A DNA stretch of 64,000 bases from Hyphomicrobiales bacterium (GCA_900471925.1 UCGV01000026.1:124001-188000); one strand, 5' to 3'. Numbered from the stretch's first letter, positions 48,829-58,104 are shown. The notes: generated by a model not told the origin, from the sequence alone. Translations and numbers: made by a program.

Positions 48829-49707
48829 TCATCCCCATTTCTCGACTGCGCGAAGGCATTTCATCACCTCGCGCAGTCCCCGCGTCAGATGTTTGTCGCG
48901 GCGGATCACCATGCCGATCTGGCGCACCAGCCGTGGCTGCACGGAGGCCGTCACAAGCCTGTTGCGGTCGCGCTTGAGCGCCATCTCCGGCAGCACGGAC
49001 CAGCCGAGACCTGCCGCCACCAGCTCCTTGATCGCCTCCACGCTGCCGAATTCCATCACCGGCTGGCTCCTGATGCCGGCCGCCGCGAACCATTCGTCTG
49101 TGGTGCGCCGCGTATTGCCGCCCTCATAGAGCATCATGATCTTGTCCTTGAAGAAATCGGGCGTCGCCCCGCCCTCCGGCATCACGCTGCCCTTGGGCGC
49201 CACGGCGACAAGCTCGTCCTCGTAGAACGGCTCGACCTCGATCGAGCGGCCGGATGCCGGCAGCGTGACGACGGCGATATCGAGCGTGTTGGCTTCCAGA
49301 TCGCGCACCATCTCGTCGGTATTGCCGATCCGTACCACGATCTCCAGCCCCGGCATGCGCTTCTTGGCGGCCGCGATCGCCTTCGGAAGCAGATGGATGG
49401 AGGCCGTGCCGCCGCTGCCGATCCGCACGCGCCCCACCGCTCCTTCCCTGTAGGGGCTCATCGCCTCCTCGGCGGCAGCGCACTCGCCGATGATCCGGCG
49501 TGCATGGGCAAGCAGCTCGACACCGGCGGCCGAAGCCTGCGCGCGGCGACCGACGCGCTCGATCAGGCGCACGCCCATGCGCTGTTCGAGAAGCTTCACC
49601 TGCAGGCTGACGGCCGGCTGTGTCAGCCCCGCCTTCTCTGCCGCCGCCGTGAAGCTGCCGAGATCGACGACGCTGACGAAGGCTGCGAGCTGGTCGAGGT
49701 TCAGCAT
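48829..49707 (-). CDS. LysR family transcriptional regulator
   Basis: LysR-type regulator of 292 residues: LDQLAAFVSVVDLGSFTAAA with LTQPAVSLQVKLLEQRMGVR as winged HTH (about 4-62) and a PBP-like effector domain (about 90-290). Divergent from the DUF1127 gene at 49807 and convergent with the epimerase gene; targets unknown. A dyad pair lies in its upstream gap. Confidence 0.92.
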   Translation of the reverse strand: MLNLDQLAAFVSVVDLGSFTAAAEKAGLTQPAVSLQVKLLEQRMGVRLIERVGRRAQASAAGVELLAHARRIIGECAAAEEAMSPYREGAVGRVRIGSGGTASIHLLPKAIAAAKKRMPGLEIVVRIGNTDEMVRDLEANTLDIAVVTLPASGRSIEVEPFYEDELVAVAPKGSVMPEGGATPDFFKDKIMMLYEGGNTRRTTDEWFAAAGIRSQPVMEFGSVEAIKELVAAGLGWSVLPEMALKRDRNRLVTASVQPRLVRQIGMVIRRDKHLTRGLREVMKCLRAVEKWG

Positions 49708-49718
49708 CAGAAGAATTC

Positions 49719-49744
49719 CTTATGGATTGCATAAAGAGCATAAG
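49719..49744. promoter_or_regulatory. LysR-type dyads upstream of LysR/DUF1127
   Basis: CTTATG (49719-49724) pairs with both GCATAA (49729-49734) and CATAAG (49739-49744), giving two overlapping inverted repeats in the 99-bp divergent gap. Plausible LysR binding region, low specificity. Confidence 0.4.
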
Positions 49745-49806
49745 CTTCCTTACGGTCGCACGCCAGTCCATTCTCGGGCCTCCAGAACGAAGACCGGAGA
49801 AGCCTG

Positions 49807-50016
49807 ATGACGACAGATGTGGAGATAACAGCGACCGCCATTCGCGGCACCGATGGCGGCATCGCGCGGCGCTGCCGCAACGCCATCCGCCTCTATCTCG
49901 ACAAGCGCCGCGAGCGGCTGGCGCTTTCCCTGCTGACGGAGAATGAACTGCGCGATATCGGCCTGTCGCCATGCGAAGCGAAGACCGAGGTCGAGAAATC
50001 ATGGTTCTGGGCGTAG
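49807..50016 (+). CDS. DUF1127 (YjiS-like) small protein
   Basis: Protein of 69 residues whose C-terminal half is the DUF1127 motif: RLALSLLTENELRDIGLSPC followed by a Trp-rich end (KSWFWA). Arginine-rich small proteins of this family bind RNA or phosphate-related factors in Agrobacterium and Rhodobacter (CcaF1-like), affecting RNA turnover; the role here is inferred by family. An arginine-rich centre (ARRCRNAIRLYLDKRRER) fits RNA binding. Confidence 0.88.
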   Translation: MTTDVEITATAIRGTDGGIARRCRNAIRLYLDKRRERLALSLLTENELRDIGLSPCEAKTEVEKSWFWA

Positions 50017-50104
50017 CCGCCGCCCGGTTTTAAGCGGCCACCGGGCTTTGCAAAACCTCTTTGCCTCTTATTTCCTGCCGTGAGGGAACCAATGGAGGAC
50101 CGTA

Positions 50105-50578
50105 ATGCACAAGAACACGATCTGTGTCTGGTACGACAAACATGCCGAGGAAGCTGCCCGCTTCTATGCCGCAACCTTTCCCCAAAGCTCCGTCGATGCC
50201 GTCCATCGTGCGCCCGGCGATTATCCTGCCGGCCAGCAGGGCGATGTGCTTGTCGTCCATTTCACGGTCTGCGGCGTTGCCTGCATGGGGCTGAACGGTG
50301 GCCCGTCGATCAAGCACAGCGAGGCCTTCTCCTTCCAGATTTCGACGGAAACTCAGGAAGAGACCGACCGCTACTGGAATGCCATTGTCGGCAATGGCGG
50401 CCAGGAAAGCGAATGCGGCTGGTGCAAGGATAAATGGGGCGTGTCCTGGCAGATCACGCCGCGTGTCCTCATGGAGGCATTTCAGGCCGGGGGCGCCGAA
50501 GCCAAGCGGGCCTTCGACGCGATGATGACCATGCGCAAGATCGATATCGCGAAAATCGAGGCAGCCCGCAGAGGCTGA
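50105..50578 (+). CDS. VOC family protein, PhnB/3-demethylubiquinone-methyltransferase-like
   Basis: Protein of 157 residues of the PhnB-like VOC group: ICVWYDKHAEEAARFYAATF, GLNGGPSIKHSEAFSFQIST, and KDKWGVSWQITPRVLMEAF with a C-terminal FDAMMTMRKIDIAKIEAA, all family hallmarks. Function unknown; no methyltransferase motif is present despite the historical name. AGGACC upstream gives a weak ribosome binding site. Confidence 0.88.
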   Translation: MHKNTICVWYDKHAEEAARFYAATFPQSSVDAVHRAPGDYPAGQQGDVLVVHFTVCGVACMGLNGGPSIKHSEAFSFQISTETQEETDRYWNAIVGNGGQESECGWCKDKWGVSWQITPRVLMEAFQAGGAEAKRAFDAMMTMRKIDIAKIEAARRG

Positions 50579-50591
50579 ACCGGATCGCCCG

Positions 50592-52748
50592 TTAAGATAC
50601 CAGCGCCACGGACTGATCGGCCTCGGTGAACAACAGTCGCGCCTGCTCCACCGGCATCGGCCGCCCGAGCAGGAAGCCCTGCACTTCCGAGCAGGAACGT
50701 TCGCTCAGGAAAGCAAGCTGGTCGGCGCGTTCCACGCCCTCGGCCGTCACCGTCATATCCAGCGCCCGGCCGAGATCGATGATCGTGCGCAGGATGATAT
50801 CCGCCGCCTCGTCAGGATCGTCAGGATTGAGCTTGCCGAGAAAGCCACGGTCGATCTTGATCTTGTCGATCGGAAAGGCGTTGAGATAGCTGAGGCTGGA
50901 ATAGCCGCTGCCGAAATCGTCGAGCGCGATGCGCACGCCGAGCGATTTCCACAATTCCAGCTGCGCCCGCGTGCCCGCTTCGTCGTCGATGAACACGGAT
51001 TCGGTGATCTCGAGCTCCAGGCGGTGCGGCGCCAGCCCGCTCAGCCGCAGGGTCTCGCTGAGCACCAGGGAGAAACGCCCGTTGCGCACCTGCAGCGGCG
51101 AAACATTGACCGCCACGTGCAACTCCCCGGGCCAACGTGAAGCCTCCAGGCAGGCGGTGCGCAGCACCCATTCGCCCAGCGCCTCGATCAGCCCGTATTC
51201 CTCCATCAGCGGAATGAACACGCCGGGAGAGACCAGCCCGCGCCTGGGATGGCGCCAGCGCACCAGCGCCTCGAAGCCGACGAGATCGGACATGCGGGTG
51301 CTGAACTGCGGCTGGTAGTAAAGTTCGAATTCGCCTGATGAAAGCGCGTTGCGCAGGTCGTCCAGCAGGCTCAGCCGCTCGATCATGCTGGAGCGCATGC
51401 CCGGATCGAAGAACATATAGGCGCTGCACTTCATCTTTTTCACGTCGTACATCGCCAGATCGGCATCGGCGATCACGGTGGAAAGGTCGGCCTCAGGGCC
51501 GGTACGCAGCGCAACGCCCACACTCGTTCCCGTCGTCAGCACCAGGTCGGCATGTTCGATCGGCCGCGTCAGCTCGGCAATCAATGTATCGGCAAGGTCT
51601 GCCAGTTCGCGCATCGTCAGCGTTCTTTCGATGACGACGACGAATTCATCGCCGCCGAGCCGAACGATCGCATCGGTCTCGGCCACCATCGCCGTCAGCC
51701 GCTGCGCCACGGCCTTCAAGACCAGATCGCCGCAATCATGCCCATAGGTGTCGTTGATGAACTTGAAGCCGTTGAGATCGACGAGGAAGACCGCCATCTG
51801 CCCGAGCTTGCCGGCGCGCATGCGGTTCTGCTGGTCCTCGATCAGGTTGAGCAGATAGGCGCGGTTGAAGAGGCCGGTCAGCGGATCACGGAAGGCAAGC
51901 GTGTGCAACTCCCGCTCACGCTCGCGCAACCGCGCTTCCGTCGCCGCCTGCTCAGTAATGTCGATGCGGCGCGACATGGTCGCACCCGTATTCGAGCGCG
52001 AGCGCGTGTAGATATAGGTCCGGGTGCTGATCTTCTGGATTTCGCGCTGGCGCGTGACGAGCGTTTCGGCCATCTGCCGGCGGCCGGCGAGATAGGCGTC
52101 GGGATCGCTCCTGGCCAGGGGATCGTCGATGATCCCGGCATCGAGATCCATCCGGTAGAGATCGATATGGCTGCGGCCCACCAGCCGCGGCGGCTCGGGA
52201 TAATGCGGGAAGACCCTGTGATAGGCGTCGTTGGTGAAGACGATGCCGTCATTGGCGTCGTAGAAGGAGATCGCTTCCTCGCTCTCCTCCAGCGCCTCCA
52301 GCACCATCTGCGAAAGGCGCCGCTGCTGATAGGCAACGATGGCGCCGGCGCAGAAACCCGTCAGCCGGCCGCAGCGGCGTTCGGCATCCGCATCGGCAAG
52401 CCCCTCGCCGGCAACGATCACGCCGCCCACCGTGCGCGTTCCGCTGACGAGCCGATAGGCTATAAACGGCGCCCCGCCGGGAAGCTGCCCCCGCGCAAAC
52501 TCCGCTCCGCCGACGAGCCAGCCAGCCACCGAAGGCCCGACGGCCGAAAGCAGCGCGGGATCACCGATCGCAGCCGCTTCCCGCACGCTCTCGCCGCTGC
52601 GCGCAACCACGTATCCGGCAAGGCTCACAGGCCCGACGATGGTTTCGCAGGCCGCGTGGAAGGCGGAAAAAATGCCTTGTTCGGTCTGTGCCTCGTGCAG
52701 ACTGGCGACAGCGCCGACGAATTCTTCAAACTTGGCCGATCTGGGCAT
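50592..52748 (-). CDS. Bifunctional diguanylate cyclase/phosphodiesterase (GGDEF-EAL)
   Basis: Cytosolic protein of 718 residues controlling cyclic-di-GMP: GAF-like N-terminus (about 5-145), PAS (about 155-265), GGDEF domain with intact GGDEF (365-369) and an EAL domain with EAL (493-495), DDFGSGYSS and the KIDRGF loop. The RxxD inhibitory site upstream of GGDEF reads AETD, so product inhibition is probably lost. Both catalytic motifs are intact. No membrane helix. The only ATG compatible with the fold is 52748, without a strong ribosome binding site. Confidence 0.92.
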   Translation of the reverse strand: MPRSAKFEEFVGAVASLHEAQTEQGIFSAFHAACETIVGPVSLAGYVVARSGESVREAAAIGDPALLSAVGPSVAGWLVGGAEFARGQLPGGAPFIAYRLVSGTRTVGGVIVAGEGLADADAERRCGRLTGFCAGAIVAYQQRRLSQMVLEALEESEEAISFYDANDGIVFTNDAYHRVFPHYPEPPRLVGRSHIDLYRMDLDAGIIDDPLARSDPDAYLAGRRQMAETLVTRQREIQKISTRTYIYTRSRSNTGATMSRRIDITEQAATEARLRERERELHTLAFRDPLTGLFNRAYLLNLIEDQQNRMRAGKLGQMAVFLVDLNGFKFINDTYGHDCGDLVLKAVAQRLTAMVAETDAIVRLGGDEFVVVIERTLTMRELADLADTLIAELTRPIEHADLVLTTGTSVGVALRTGPEADLSTVIADADLAMYDVKKMKCSAYMFFDPGMRSSMIERLSLLDDLRNALSSGEFELYYQPQFSTRMSDLVGFEALVRWRHPRRGLVSPGVFIPLMEEYGLIEALGEWVLRTACLEASRWPGELHVAVNVSPLQVRNGRFSLVLSETLRLSGLAPHRLELEITESVFIDDEAGTRAQLELWKSLGVRIALDDFGSGYSSLSYLNAFPIDKIKIDRGFLGKLNPDDPDEAADIILRTIIDLGRALDMTVTAEGVERADQLAFLSERSCSEVQGFLLGRPMPVEQARLLFTEADQSVALVS

Positions 52749-53249
52749 TTTAAAATCATCACAGAAAATAATTTTAAGTTTGCCGATCAATCCACCCCCG
52801 AAAATTGAAGGGACAGACAATCGTTTCGAACATGCCGATTTATGGGCCTGTTACGCTTAATCATTCGCTTATGGCATTTCCGAAAAATAGTAGCGTTAAG
52901 AGCAATTCGCGTAAAAGTGCAAAGATAGTCCGGCCTCTGAGTCCCCTGAAAAACAAGGGGATGGAGCAGGTTCGTGACCGGTTGGAGAAACGGAAATGCT
53001 CCGGAGACCGCAACAGCGACCCGTTCGCAGACCAATTTAAAGTGAGGCTCCTTGCTGCGACAGAGCAAGTTGAAAATCTCCATCAAGGATTGCAGCGCAA
53101 ATACCGGACAGGCGTGGCCACAGCGCCTCCGCATCCCTCATTTTTCCAAAATTTCTAATTGAGATTGCAGCCGGAAGATGATTCGATACGAGGTCATACG
53201 ACCTGACACGCCGCCCGCTTCCGCCACGACCGAGAGGCTTTTGTCGATT
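52749..53249. other. Gene-free 500-bp region
   Basis: AT-richer than the flanks. It contains the GGDEF-EAL promoter area and a small hairpin TCCCCT/AGGGGA (52942-52961). An open frame at 52805-53158 lacks a ribosome binding site and shows no coding-like composition. From 53178 an in-frame ATG could extend the ABC exporter by 24 residues, but its upstream purines are too close. No other feature seen. Confidence 0.5.
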
Positions 53250-55109
53250 ATGTCGCTTTCAGATACGATCTACCGTCCCTTTGAAAACCTGATCCGCCCG
53301 CTCGATATCCCCTACCGCCCGCTGCCGTCGAAAGGGCCGGTCGCCGTCCTTCTGCATTTCATCTCGATGTTCCGCGGCATCCTGATTGCCGTTACCCTCT
53401 GCACCATGGCGACCGAGGCCATGAACCTGACGCTCGTCTGGGGTCTGTCGGTCATCGTCGACGGCGTCACCCGAGAGGGCGCGAGCGCCTTCCTGCGGAA
53501 TGATTGGCCGCTGCTCGTCCTGCTCGGTCTCATGCTGTTTCCGGCCATCCCGATCGCCTCCTTCGTCATCAACACGCTGATCTCGCATACGCTCGGCATC
53601 GGCATGCCCGCCGCCATCCAGTGGCAGGGCCACAAGGCGGTGGAGCGGCAGGACCTCGCCTTCTTCCACGATCTCTATGCCGGACAGGTCGCCTCGCGCC
53701 TGCAGCAGGTGGCTTCCGCCGTACAGCAGCAGGTGATCTCGGCCTTCCAATCCATCCCGCGCTTCGTCATGCAGATGCTGGGTTCCGTCATCCTGCTCGG
53801 CGCGCTGTCCTGGCCGCTCGCCCTGCCGACCATCGTCTGGATCACGCTCAACGTACTTCTCGCCGTCAAGATGGCGCCTGTTTTCACCGAACGCGCCCGC
53901 CGCGCCGCCAAACGGCGCAGCCTGATTTCCGGCGCCGTTACCGATCTCTACGCCAATATGCAGATGGTAAAGCAGTTCGCCGCCGAAGACAGCGAGGCCG
54001 GCGCCATCAGAGGTATCATCGGCAAGGCGATCAAGGCGCAGCAGAGCGAACAACGCGTCTACCGAACGTCGGAACTCATCGTCGTCGTGCTCAACATGCT
54101 GCATTGGCTGTCGATCCTGTCGATCGGCTTTACCGGCCTTGTCGAGGGCTTCGTCACGATCGGCGAATTCGCCGCCGCCGTCTATGTCCTGAACCGGCTC
54201 TCCGGCCACACCTTCACCTTCCTGCAGATGGGCCAGCAGATCTTCCAGGCGATCGGCACGATCAAGGATGCCATGCCGGTCATGACGACACCGCCGACCA
54301 TCATCGACCGGCCGGATGCGCGAGATCTCAAGGTGGCTGACGGCGAAATCCGTTTCGACAAGGTCGGCTTCACCTATAAGGCCGGCAAGCCCGTCATCGA
54401 CGGCCTGTCGCTGACCATCAAACCCGGCGAGAAACTTGGCCTCGTCGGGCTCTCGGGTGCCGGCAAGACGACGCTCGCCAACCTGCTCCTGCGCTTCTAC
54501 GACATCGAGGACGGCGCGATCCTGATCGACGGACAGGATATCCGCTCGGTGACGCAGGCGAGCCTGCGCCGCGCCATCGGCGTCATCGCCCAGGATGTGG
54601 CGCTGCTGCACCGCTCAGTCGGCGACAATATCCGCTACGGCCGGCCGGACGCGAGCGATGAGGAGATCGAGGCAGTCGCCAGGATGGCAAGCGCCGACGC
54701 CTTCATCGCCGATCTTGCCGATAGCGAAGGCCGCACGAGTTATGCCGCCTATGTCGGCGACCGCGGCATAAAACTCTCCGGCGGCCAGCGCCAGCGCGTG
54801 GCGATCGCCCGCGTGCTGCTGAAAGATGCCCCGATCCTGGTGCTCGACGAGGCAACCTCGGCGCTCGACAGCGAGTCCGAAGCTGCCATCCAGGAACGGC
54901 TGGATCTGGTGATGCAAGGAAAGACCGTCATCGCCATAGCCCACCGCCTCTCCACCATATCAAGCATGGACCGCATCGTCGTGCTCGACCACGGACGCAT
55001 CGTCGAGGAAGGCAGGCCGGAGGAATTGATCGAAGGCGACGGCCTGTTTGCGCGGCTCTGGCGGCGGCAGACGGGTGGGTTCATTCCGGAGGAGATCGAG
55101 GAGGACTAG
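53250..55109 (+). CDS. ABC exporter, fused permease and ATPase
   Basis: Half-transporter of 619 residues: six-helix exporter domain (about 35-335) and C-terminal nucleotide-binding domain with Walker A GLSGAGKTT, Q-loop IAQDVAL, signature LSGGQRQR, Walker B ILVLDEATSALDSESE and H-loop AHRLS. It works as a dimer to export lipids, peptides or drugs; the specificity cannot be told. Start 53250 (MSLSDTIYRP) chosen for its upstream GAGG; 53178 is the alternative. Confidence 0.92.
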   Translation: MSLSDTIYRPFENLIRPLDIPYRPLPSKGPVAVLLHFISMFRGILIAVTLCTMATEAMNLTLVWGLSVIVDGVTREGASAFLRNDWPLLVLLGLMLFPAIPIASFVINTLISHTLGIGMPAAIQWQGHKAVERQDLAFFHDLYAGQVASRLQQVASAVQQQVISAFQSIPRFVMQMLGSVILLGALSWPLALPTIVWITLNVLLAVKMAPVFTERARRAAKRRSLISGAVTDLYANMQMVKQFAAEDSEAGAIRGIIGKAIKAQQSEQRVYRTSELIVVVLNMLHWLSILSIGFTGLVEGFVTIGEFAAAVYVLNRLSGHTFTFLQMGQQIFQAIGTIKDAMPVMTTPPTIIDRPDARDLKVADGEIRFDKVGFTYKAGKPVIDGLSLTIKPGEKLGLVGLSGAGKTTLANLLLRFYDIEDGAILIDGQDIRSVTQASLRRAIGVIAQDVALLHRSVGDNIRYGRPDASDEEIEAVARMASADAFIADLADSEGRTSYAAYVGDRGIKLSGGQRQRVAIARVLLKDAPILVLDEATSALDSESEAAIQERLDLVMQGKTVIAIAHRLSTISSMDRIVVLDHGRIVEEGRPEELIEGDGLFARLWRRQTGGFIPEEIEED

Positions 55110-55174
55110 TGCGTGGCAACCAACGACGACACAAGCATGTCGGCTGGCTTTGAGGACGCTGTTAAGGCCCCTTC

Positions 55175-55205
55175 CCTGGTTCCTGTGCTTGTCACAGGGA
55201 TGAGG
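55175..55205. repeat. Palindromic intergenic repeat, related to 1288-1319
   Basis: CCCTGGTTCCTGTGCTTGTCACAGGGATG resembles the first element: TCCTGTG and CACAGGGA flank the 5-nt loop CTTGT. It lies between the ABC exporter and the convergent HxlR gene. Dispersed palindrome, possible weak terminator. Confidence 0.55.
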
Positions 55206-55223
55206 GAGTTTGAGGTTGGCGCG

Positions 55224-55574
55224 TCACCCGTCAACCTGCAGCATCACGCCTTCGCGCCCATCCCGCTCCAGCAACCACTTCCCAAACTCCTGCATCACCT
55301 TCACCACAGGCACCAGCCTCTCGCCATCCTGGGTCAGCTTATACTCCACGGTCACCGGCACCGTCGCAAATACCGTACGCCGGATCAGACCCGCCTCCTC
55401 CAGCGCCCGCAGATCCAGCGTCAGCATCCGCTGCGAAATGCCAGGCACGCAGCGCCGTAATTCATTGAACCGACGGGGACCATCGAGCAGGAAATAGACG
55501 ATCAGTAGCCGCCACCGGCCGCCGAGCAGCCGCATCGCCTCTTCCACCGTGCAGTTCGTCACGCTTTCCTTCAT
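55224..55574 (-). CDS. HxlR family winged-helix regulator
   Basis: Compact HxlR protein of 116 residues: NCTVEEAMRLLGGRWRLLIV (Cys 8 at the sensing position), FNELRRCVPGISQRMLTLDL and a wing ending VEYKLTQDGERLVPVV. Divergent from the glutathione S-transferase gene, which it probably represses; a dyad lies 16 bp upstream of its start. Confidence 0.92.
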   Translation of the reverse strand: MKESVTNCTVEEAMRLLGGRWRLLIVYFLLDGPRRFNELRRCVPGISQRMLTLDLRALEEAGLIRRTVFATVPVTVEYKLTQDGERLVPVVKVMQEFGKWLLERDGREGVMLQVDG

Positions 55575-55589
55575 GCGCCCTCACACCCA

Positions 55590-55604
55590 GTATAAAATAT
55601 GTAC
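55590..55604. promoter_or_regulatory. HxlR-type operator
   Basis: GTATAAAATATGTAC has imperfect twofold symmetry (10 of 15 positions), including GTA/TAC ends as in QorR/YodB-type sites. It lies just upstream of the HxlR start and within the promoter region of the divergent GST gene. Confidence 0.45.
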
Positions 55605-55709
55605 CTACACCACATTATAGTGCCTTCTTCAAAAAATATCCCACCCTTTCTAGATTGCCGGCGCACCGGACAGCGCCAGTTTTCCGGTGGCAATCGCAAA
55701 GGGAAATCC

Positions 55710-56330
55710 ATGAAATTATATTATATGCCGGCCGCCTGCTCGCTCTCGCCGCACATCGTGCTCAATGAACTCGGCATCGAGGCCGAACTCATCCCCGTCG
55801 ATGGCAAGAAGCGGCTGCCCGCCCATTTCGACAGCGTCAATCCGCTGGGCTACGTGCCTGCCCTCGAACTCGAGGACGGCACCGTCCTCACCGAGGGACC
55901 GGCCATCGTCCAGTATCTCGCCGACCTCAAACCGGAATTCGGGCTGGCGCCCGCCAATGGCACGTTCGCCCGCTACCGGCTGCAGCAATGGCTGAACTTC
56001 CTGTCGAGCGAAATTCACAAGGGGTTCATCCCGCTTCTCTATGCCCGCCTCGCCGGCCCCTATGTCGAGACCGCAAGACCCAAGCTCGAACAGCGCTACG
56101 CCCATATCGACGCCGAACTCGCCATCCGCCCCTATATTGCCGGAGACACGTTCACCGTAGCCGATGCCTATCTCTTCGCCCTCACCGGCTGGGGACAGGC
56201 GCCGTGGCTGACCTCATACTATCGGGCAGATATCCATTTCGATGATCTGCCGAACCTCAGGGCATGGTACGAGCGCGTCGCGGCCCGCCCGGCGGTGCAA
56301 CGCGCATTGAAGGCGGAAGGGCTGCATTGA
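55710..56330 (+). CDS. Glutathione S-transferase
   Basis: GST of 206 residues, beta/theta-like bacterial class. N-terminal thioredoxin fold with YMPAACSLSPHIVLNELG (Cys10/Ser12 near the glutathione thiol), VPALELEDGTVLTEGPAIVQYL with the cis-Pro and the ES-like TEGPAI, and an all-helical C-terminal domain. Conjugates or reduces electrophiles with glutathione. Paired with the HxlR regulator, consistent with electrophile-induced expression. Confidence 0.92.
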   Translation: MKLYYMPAACSLSPHIVLNELGIEAELIPVDGKKRLPAHFDSVNPLGYVPALELEDGTVLTEGPAIVQYLADLKPEFGLAPANGTFARYRLQQWLNFLSSEIHKGFIPLLYARLAGPYVETARPKLEQRYAHIDAELAIRPYIAGDTFTVADAYLFALTGWGQAPWLTSYYRADIHFDDLPNLRAWYERVAARPAVQRALKAEGLH

Positions 56331-56416
56331 GCTTGATGTGGCCGCTCCATAGACGTTGGGCCGAGACAAGTTGCTCGACCCAATGCCTGGAGCGCGTCTC
56401 TCTTAATGTTGGATAG

Positions 56417-57196
56417 TCACCGCCCACGCGGCAAAGTCTGCTCCTGCCGCATGCCCTCGATATCCTGCGCCTGGCGCATCTCGCGTTCGGCCTGCTCCCG
56501 GGATTCTTCCACCGTGCGGTGATGACCTGTGGGCAGGATATCGTCGCGCAATTCCTCATCGAGCGGCGCCTCGTCATCGAGATCATAGGACCGCACACGC
56601 GGAGAATCCGGATCGACCCGCCGGCTATAACGAGCGGCTGAGGGAGCGGGCTCCTCTGCGGGCTTGCTTCCGCCGGCAGCGAACACATCATCCTGCACCG
56701 CACGTGCCTGCCGTGCACGCTCGGCCTCATCAGCCTCGCGCGCCCGATTGGCATCGTAGCGCGATGCCGCGAAAGCCTCGTTCGACTTGCTGATATTCCA
56801 GCCCTCGGCCCGCCAGAGATCGGCACGCTCGTCCATATCGATCGAGCCCTGATCGTCGAGAATGTCATGGGCGATACCATGGGTGGCGTCGTCCACCTCG
56901 ACCGAAATCAGAAAGCCGCCCCGGCGCAGGCCCTCGGCATAGACCGACCGGTCCTCGTCCGGAAACAGCCAGCCTTCCAGCTTCGCCCAGAAGCCGCCGC
57001 GATCGTCGCCGGCAACCGCGGCCTTGTCGCCATCCGCCTCATAGCCGGGCATCAGGCGCACGTCGGCGATACCGGCATCCTTCAGCCGCTCGACGGCACT
57101 TTCGGCATCGCTGCGGCTGTCGAAAAAGGCCGTCAGCGTGCTGCGGCCCGGAGCGCCCGAGAAAGCGGGCGTGCTGTCACTATGGAGATTGCTCAT
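56417..57196 (-). CDS. Uncharacterised stress-type protein with acidic C-terminus
   Basis: Protein of 259 residues. The first 110 residues form a GsiB/17M-like general stress fold (LTAFFDSRSDAESAVERLKD, ADVRLMPGYEA, GGFLISVEVDDATH). The rest is highly charged and probably disordered, with coiled-coil-like EESREQAEREMRQAQD. AGGAGG ribosome binding site. Similar heat- or salinity-related proteins exist in rhizobia; function unknown. No transmembrane segment. Confidence 0.78.
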   Translation of the reverse strand: MSNLHSDSTPAFSGAPGRSTLTAFFDSRSDAESAVERLKDAGIADVRLMPGYEADGDKAAVAGDDRGGFWAKLEGWLFPDEDRSVYAEGLRRGGFLISVEVDDATHGIAHDILDDQGSIDMDERADLWRAEGWNISKSNEAFAASRYDANRAREADEAERARQARAVQDDVFAAGGSKPAEEPAPSAARYSRRVDPDSPRVRSYDLDDEAPLDEELRDDILPTGHHRTVEESREQAEREMRQAQDIEGMRQEQTLPRGR

Positions 57197-57275
57197 TGGG
57201 ATTCCTCCTCGTCATATTTCCTCTCCGCAAACGGATGAGAAATGCAGAGGTTCCCGAGGCTCAGGAATAGTCCTC

Positions 57276-58013
57276 TCAGACCATAAGCTCCACCCGATCC
57301 CCCGGGAAACGGGTGACGAGAAACTGGATCGGACGCCCCTCCGCATCGATATCGATCGCCTCGGCCCTGAGCAGCACCGCTCCGGGTGACAGCCGAAGTT
57401 GCACGATCTCCTGCGCCTCTGCATGACGCGTCGTGATGCGGGTCGAATGACGGCTGTAGCTCTCCACGCCGCAAGCCTGCAAAGCCGCCGTGATCGACAG
57501 GCGCTCGCCATAGGCTTCCGCAATGCCTTCGAACCTCTCCTTCGAAAACCAGTGCGTGCTGCGCGAAAACGGCGCCTCGTCGACAAAGGCGATCGTTTCC
57601 AGACGGATGACAGGCGCTCCGGCCTTGAGGGCCAGTCCGCTCGCCACATCGGCCGAGGCAGGCTCCAGCACATGAGACATCAGCGCCCCGCGCGCCTGAT
57701 GGCTCTGTCCATCCACCCCTTCGGAAAAGCGCGTGCGCGGCCCGATACGGTAGTGAACCCGGCGCGCATCCTGCACGAAGACCCCACGCCCCTGCTCGGC
57801 ACGGACCACACCCTCCTGTGCCAGCATCGCCAGCGCCCGGCGCACCGTATGCCGGTTGGCGGAAAAGCGCTCGGCCAGTTGCGCCTCGGTCGGCAGCCGC
57901 TCGCCGCGTGAAAGCCTTGCACCGACAATATCGAGCCTGATCTCGTCGGCGATGCGCCGCCACAGCGCCACGCCCGCGAGCCCCGATTTCTGCATCTTGT
58001 CCACCGCTGTCAT
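57276..58013 (-). CDS. phnF: PhnF-like GntR/HutC regulator
   Basis: Regulator of 245 residues: N-terminal GntR winged helix (about 15-85; RGERLPTEAQLAERFSANRH followed by TVRRALAMLAQEGVV) and a UTRA ligand domain (about 95-240). This is the HutC subfamily to which PhnF belongs, which binds phosphonate-related ligands in C-P lyase operons. Divergent from the phnJ gene with a 90-bp AT-rich promoter region (58014-58104), which it likely controls. The assignment rests on domain type and on the neighbouring phnJ. Confidence 0.82.
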   Translation of the reverse strand: MTAVDKMQKSGLAGVALWRRIADEIRLDIVGARLSRGERLPTEAQLAERFSANRHTVRRALAMLAQEGVVRAEQGRGVFVQDARRVHYRIGPRTRFSEGVDGQSHQARGALMSHVLEPASADVASGLALKAGAPVIRLETIAFVDEAPFSRSTHWFSKERFEGIAEAYGERLSITAALQACGVESYSRHSTRITTRHAEAQEIVQLRLSPGAVLLRAEAIDIDAEGRPIQFLVTRFPGDRVELMV

Positions 58014-58104
58014 GCGCTTTTAATATCCGTAGATTATTCAATATCTTATCGTCGTATTTATCTATTAAATTATACAAGTGACGGCTTGATGAAGGGCGGC
58101 AGCC
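58014..58104. promoter_or_regulatory. AT-rich divergent promoter, phnF/phnJ
   Basis: Region of 91 bp with a repeated AATATC (58022-58027 and 58040-58045), much more AT-rich than the flanks. No Pho box (CTGTCAT repeat) is visible, so control is probably by the PhnF-like protein and not by PhoB. An exact operator cannot be fixed by eye. Confidence 0.45.

Noticed and set aside
52805..53158. 117-codon open frame on the + strand in the gene-free region before the ABC exporter
   Set aside because: No ribosome binding site, low-complexity Ser/Lys/Arg-rich product, and codon use unlike the neighbouring genes.
58014..58104. Pho box upstream of phnJ
   Set aside because: Looked for CTGTCAT-like direct repeats and found none; only AT-rich sequence with a repeated AATATC.
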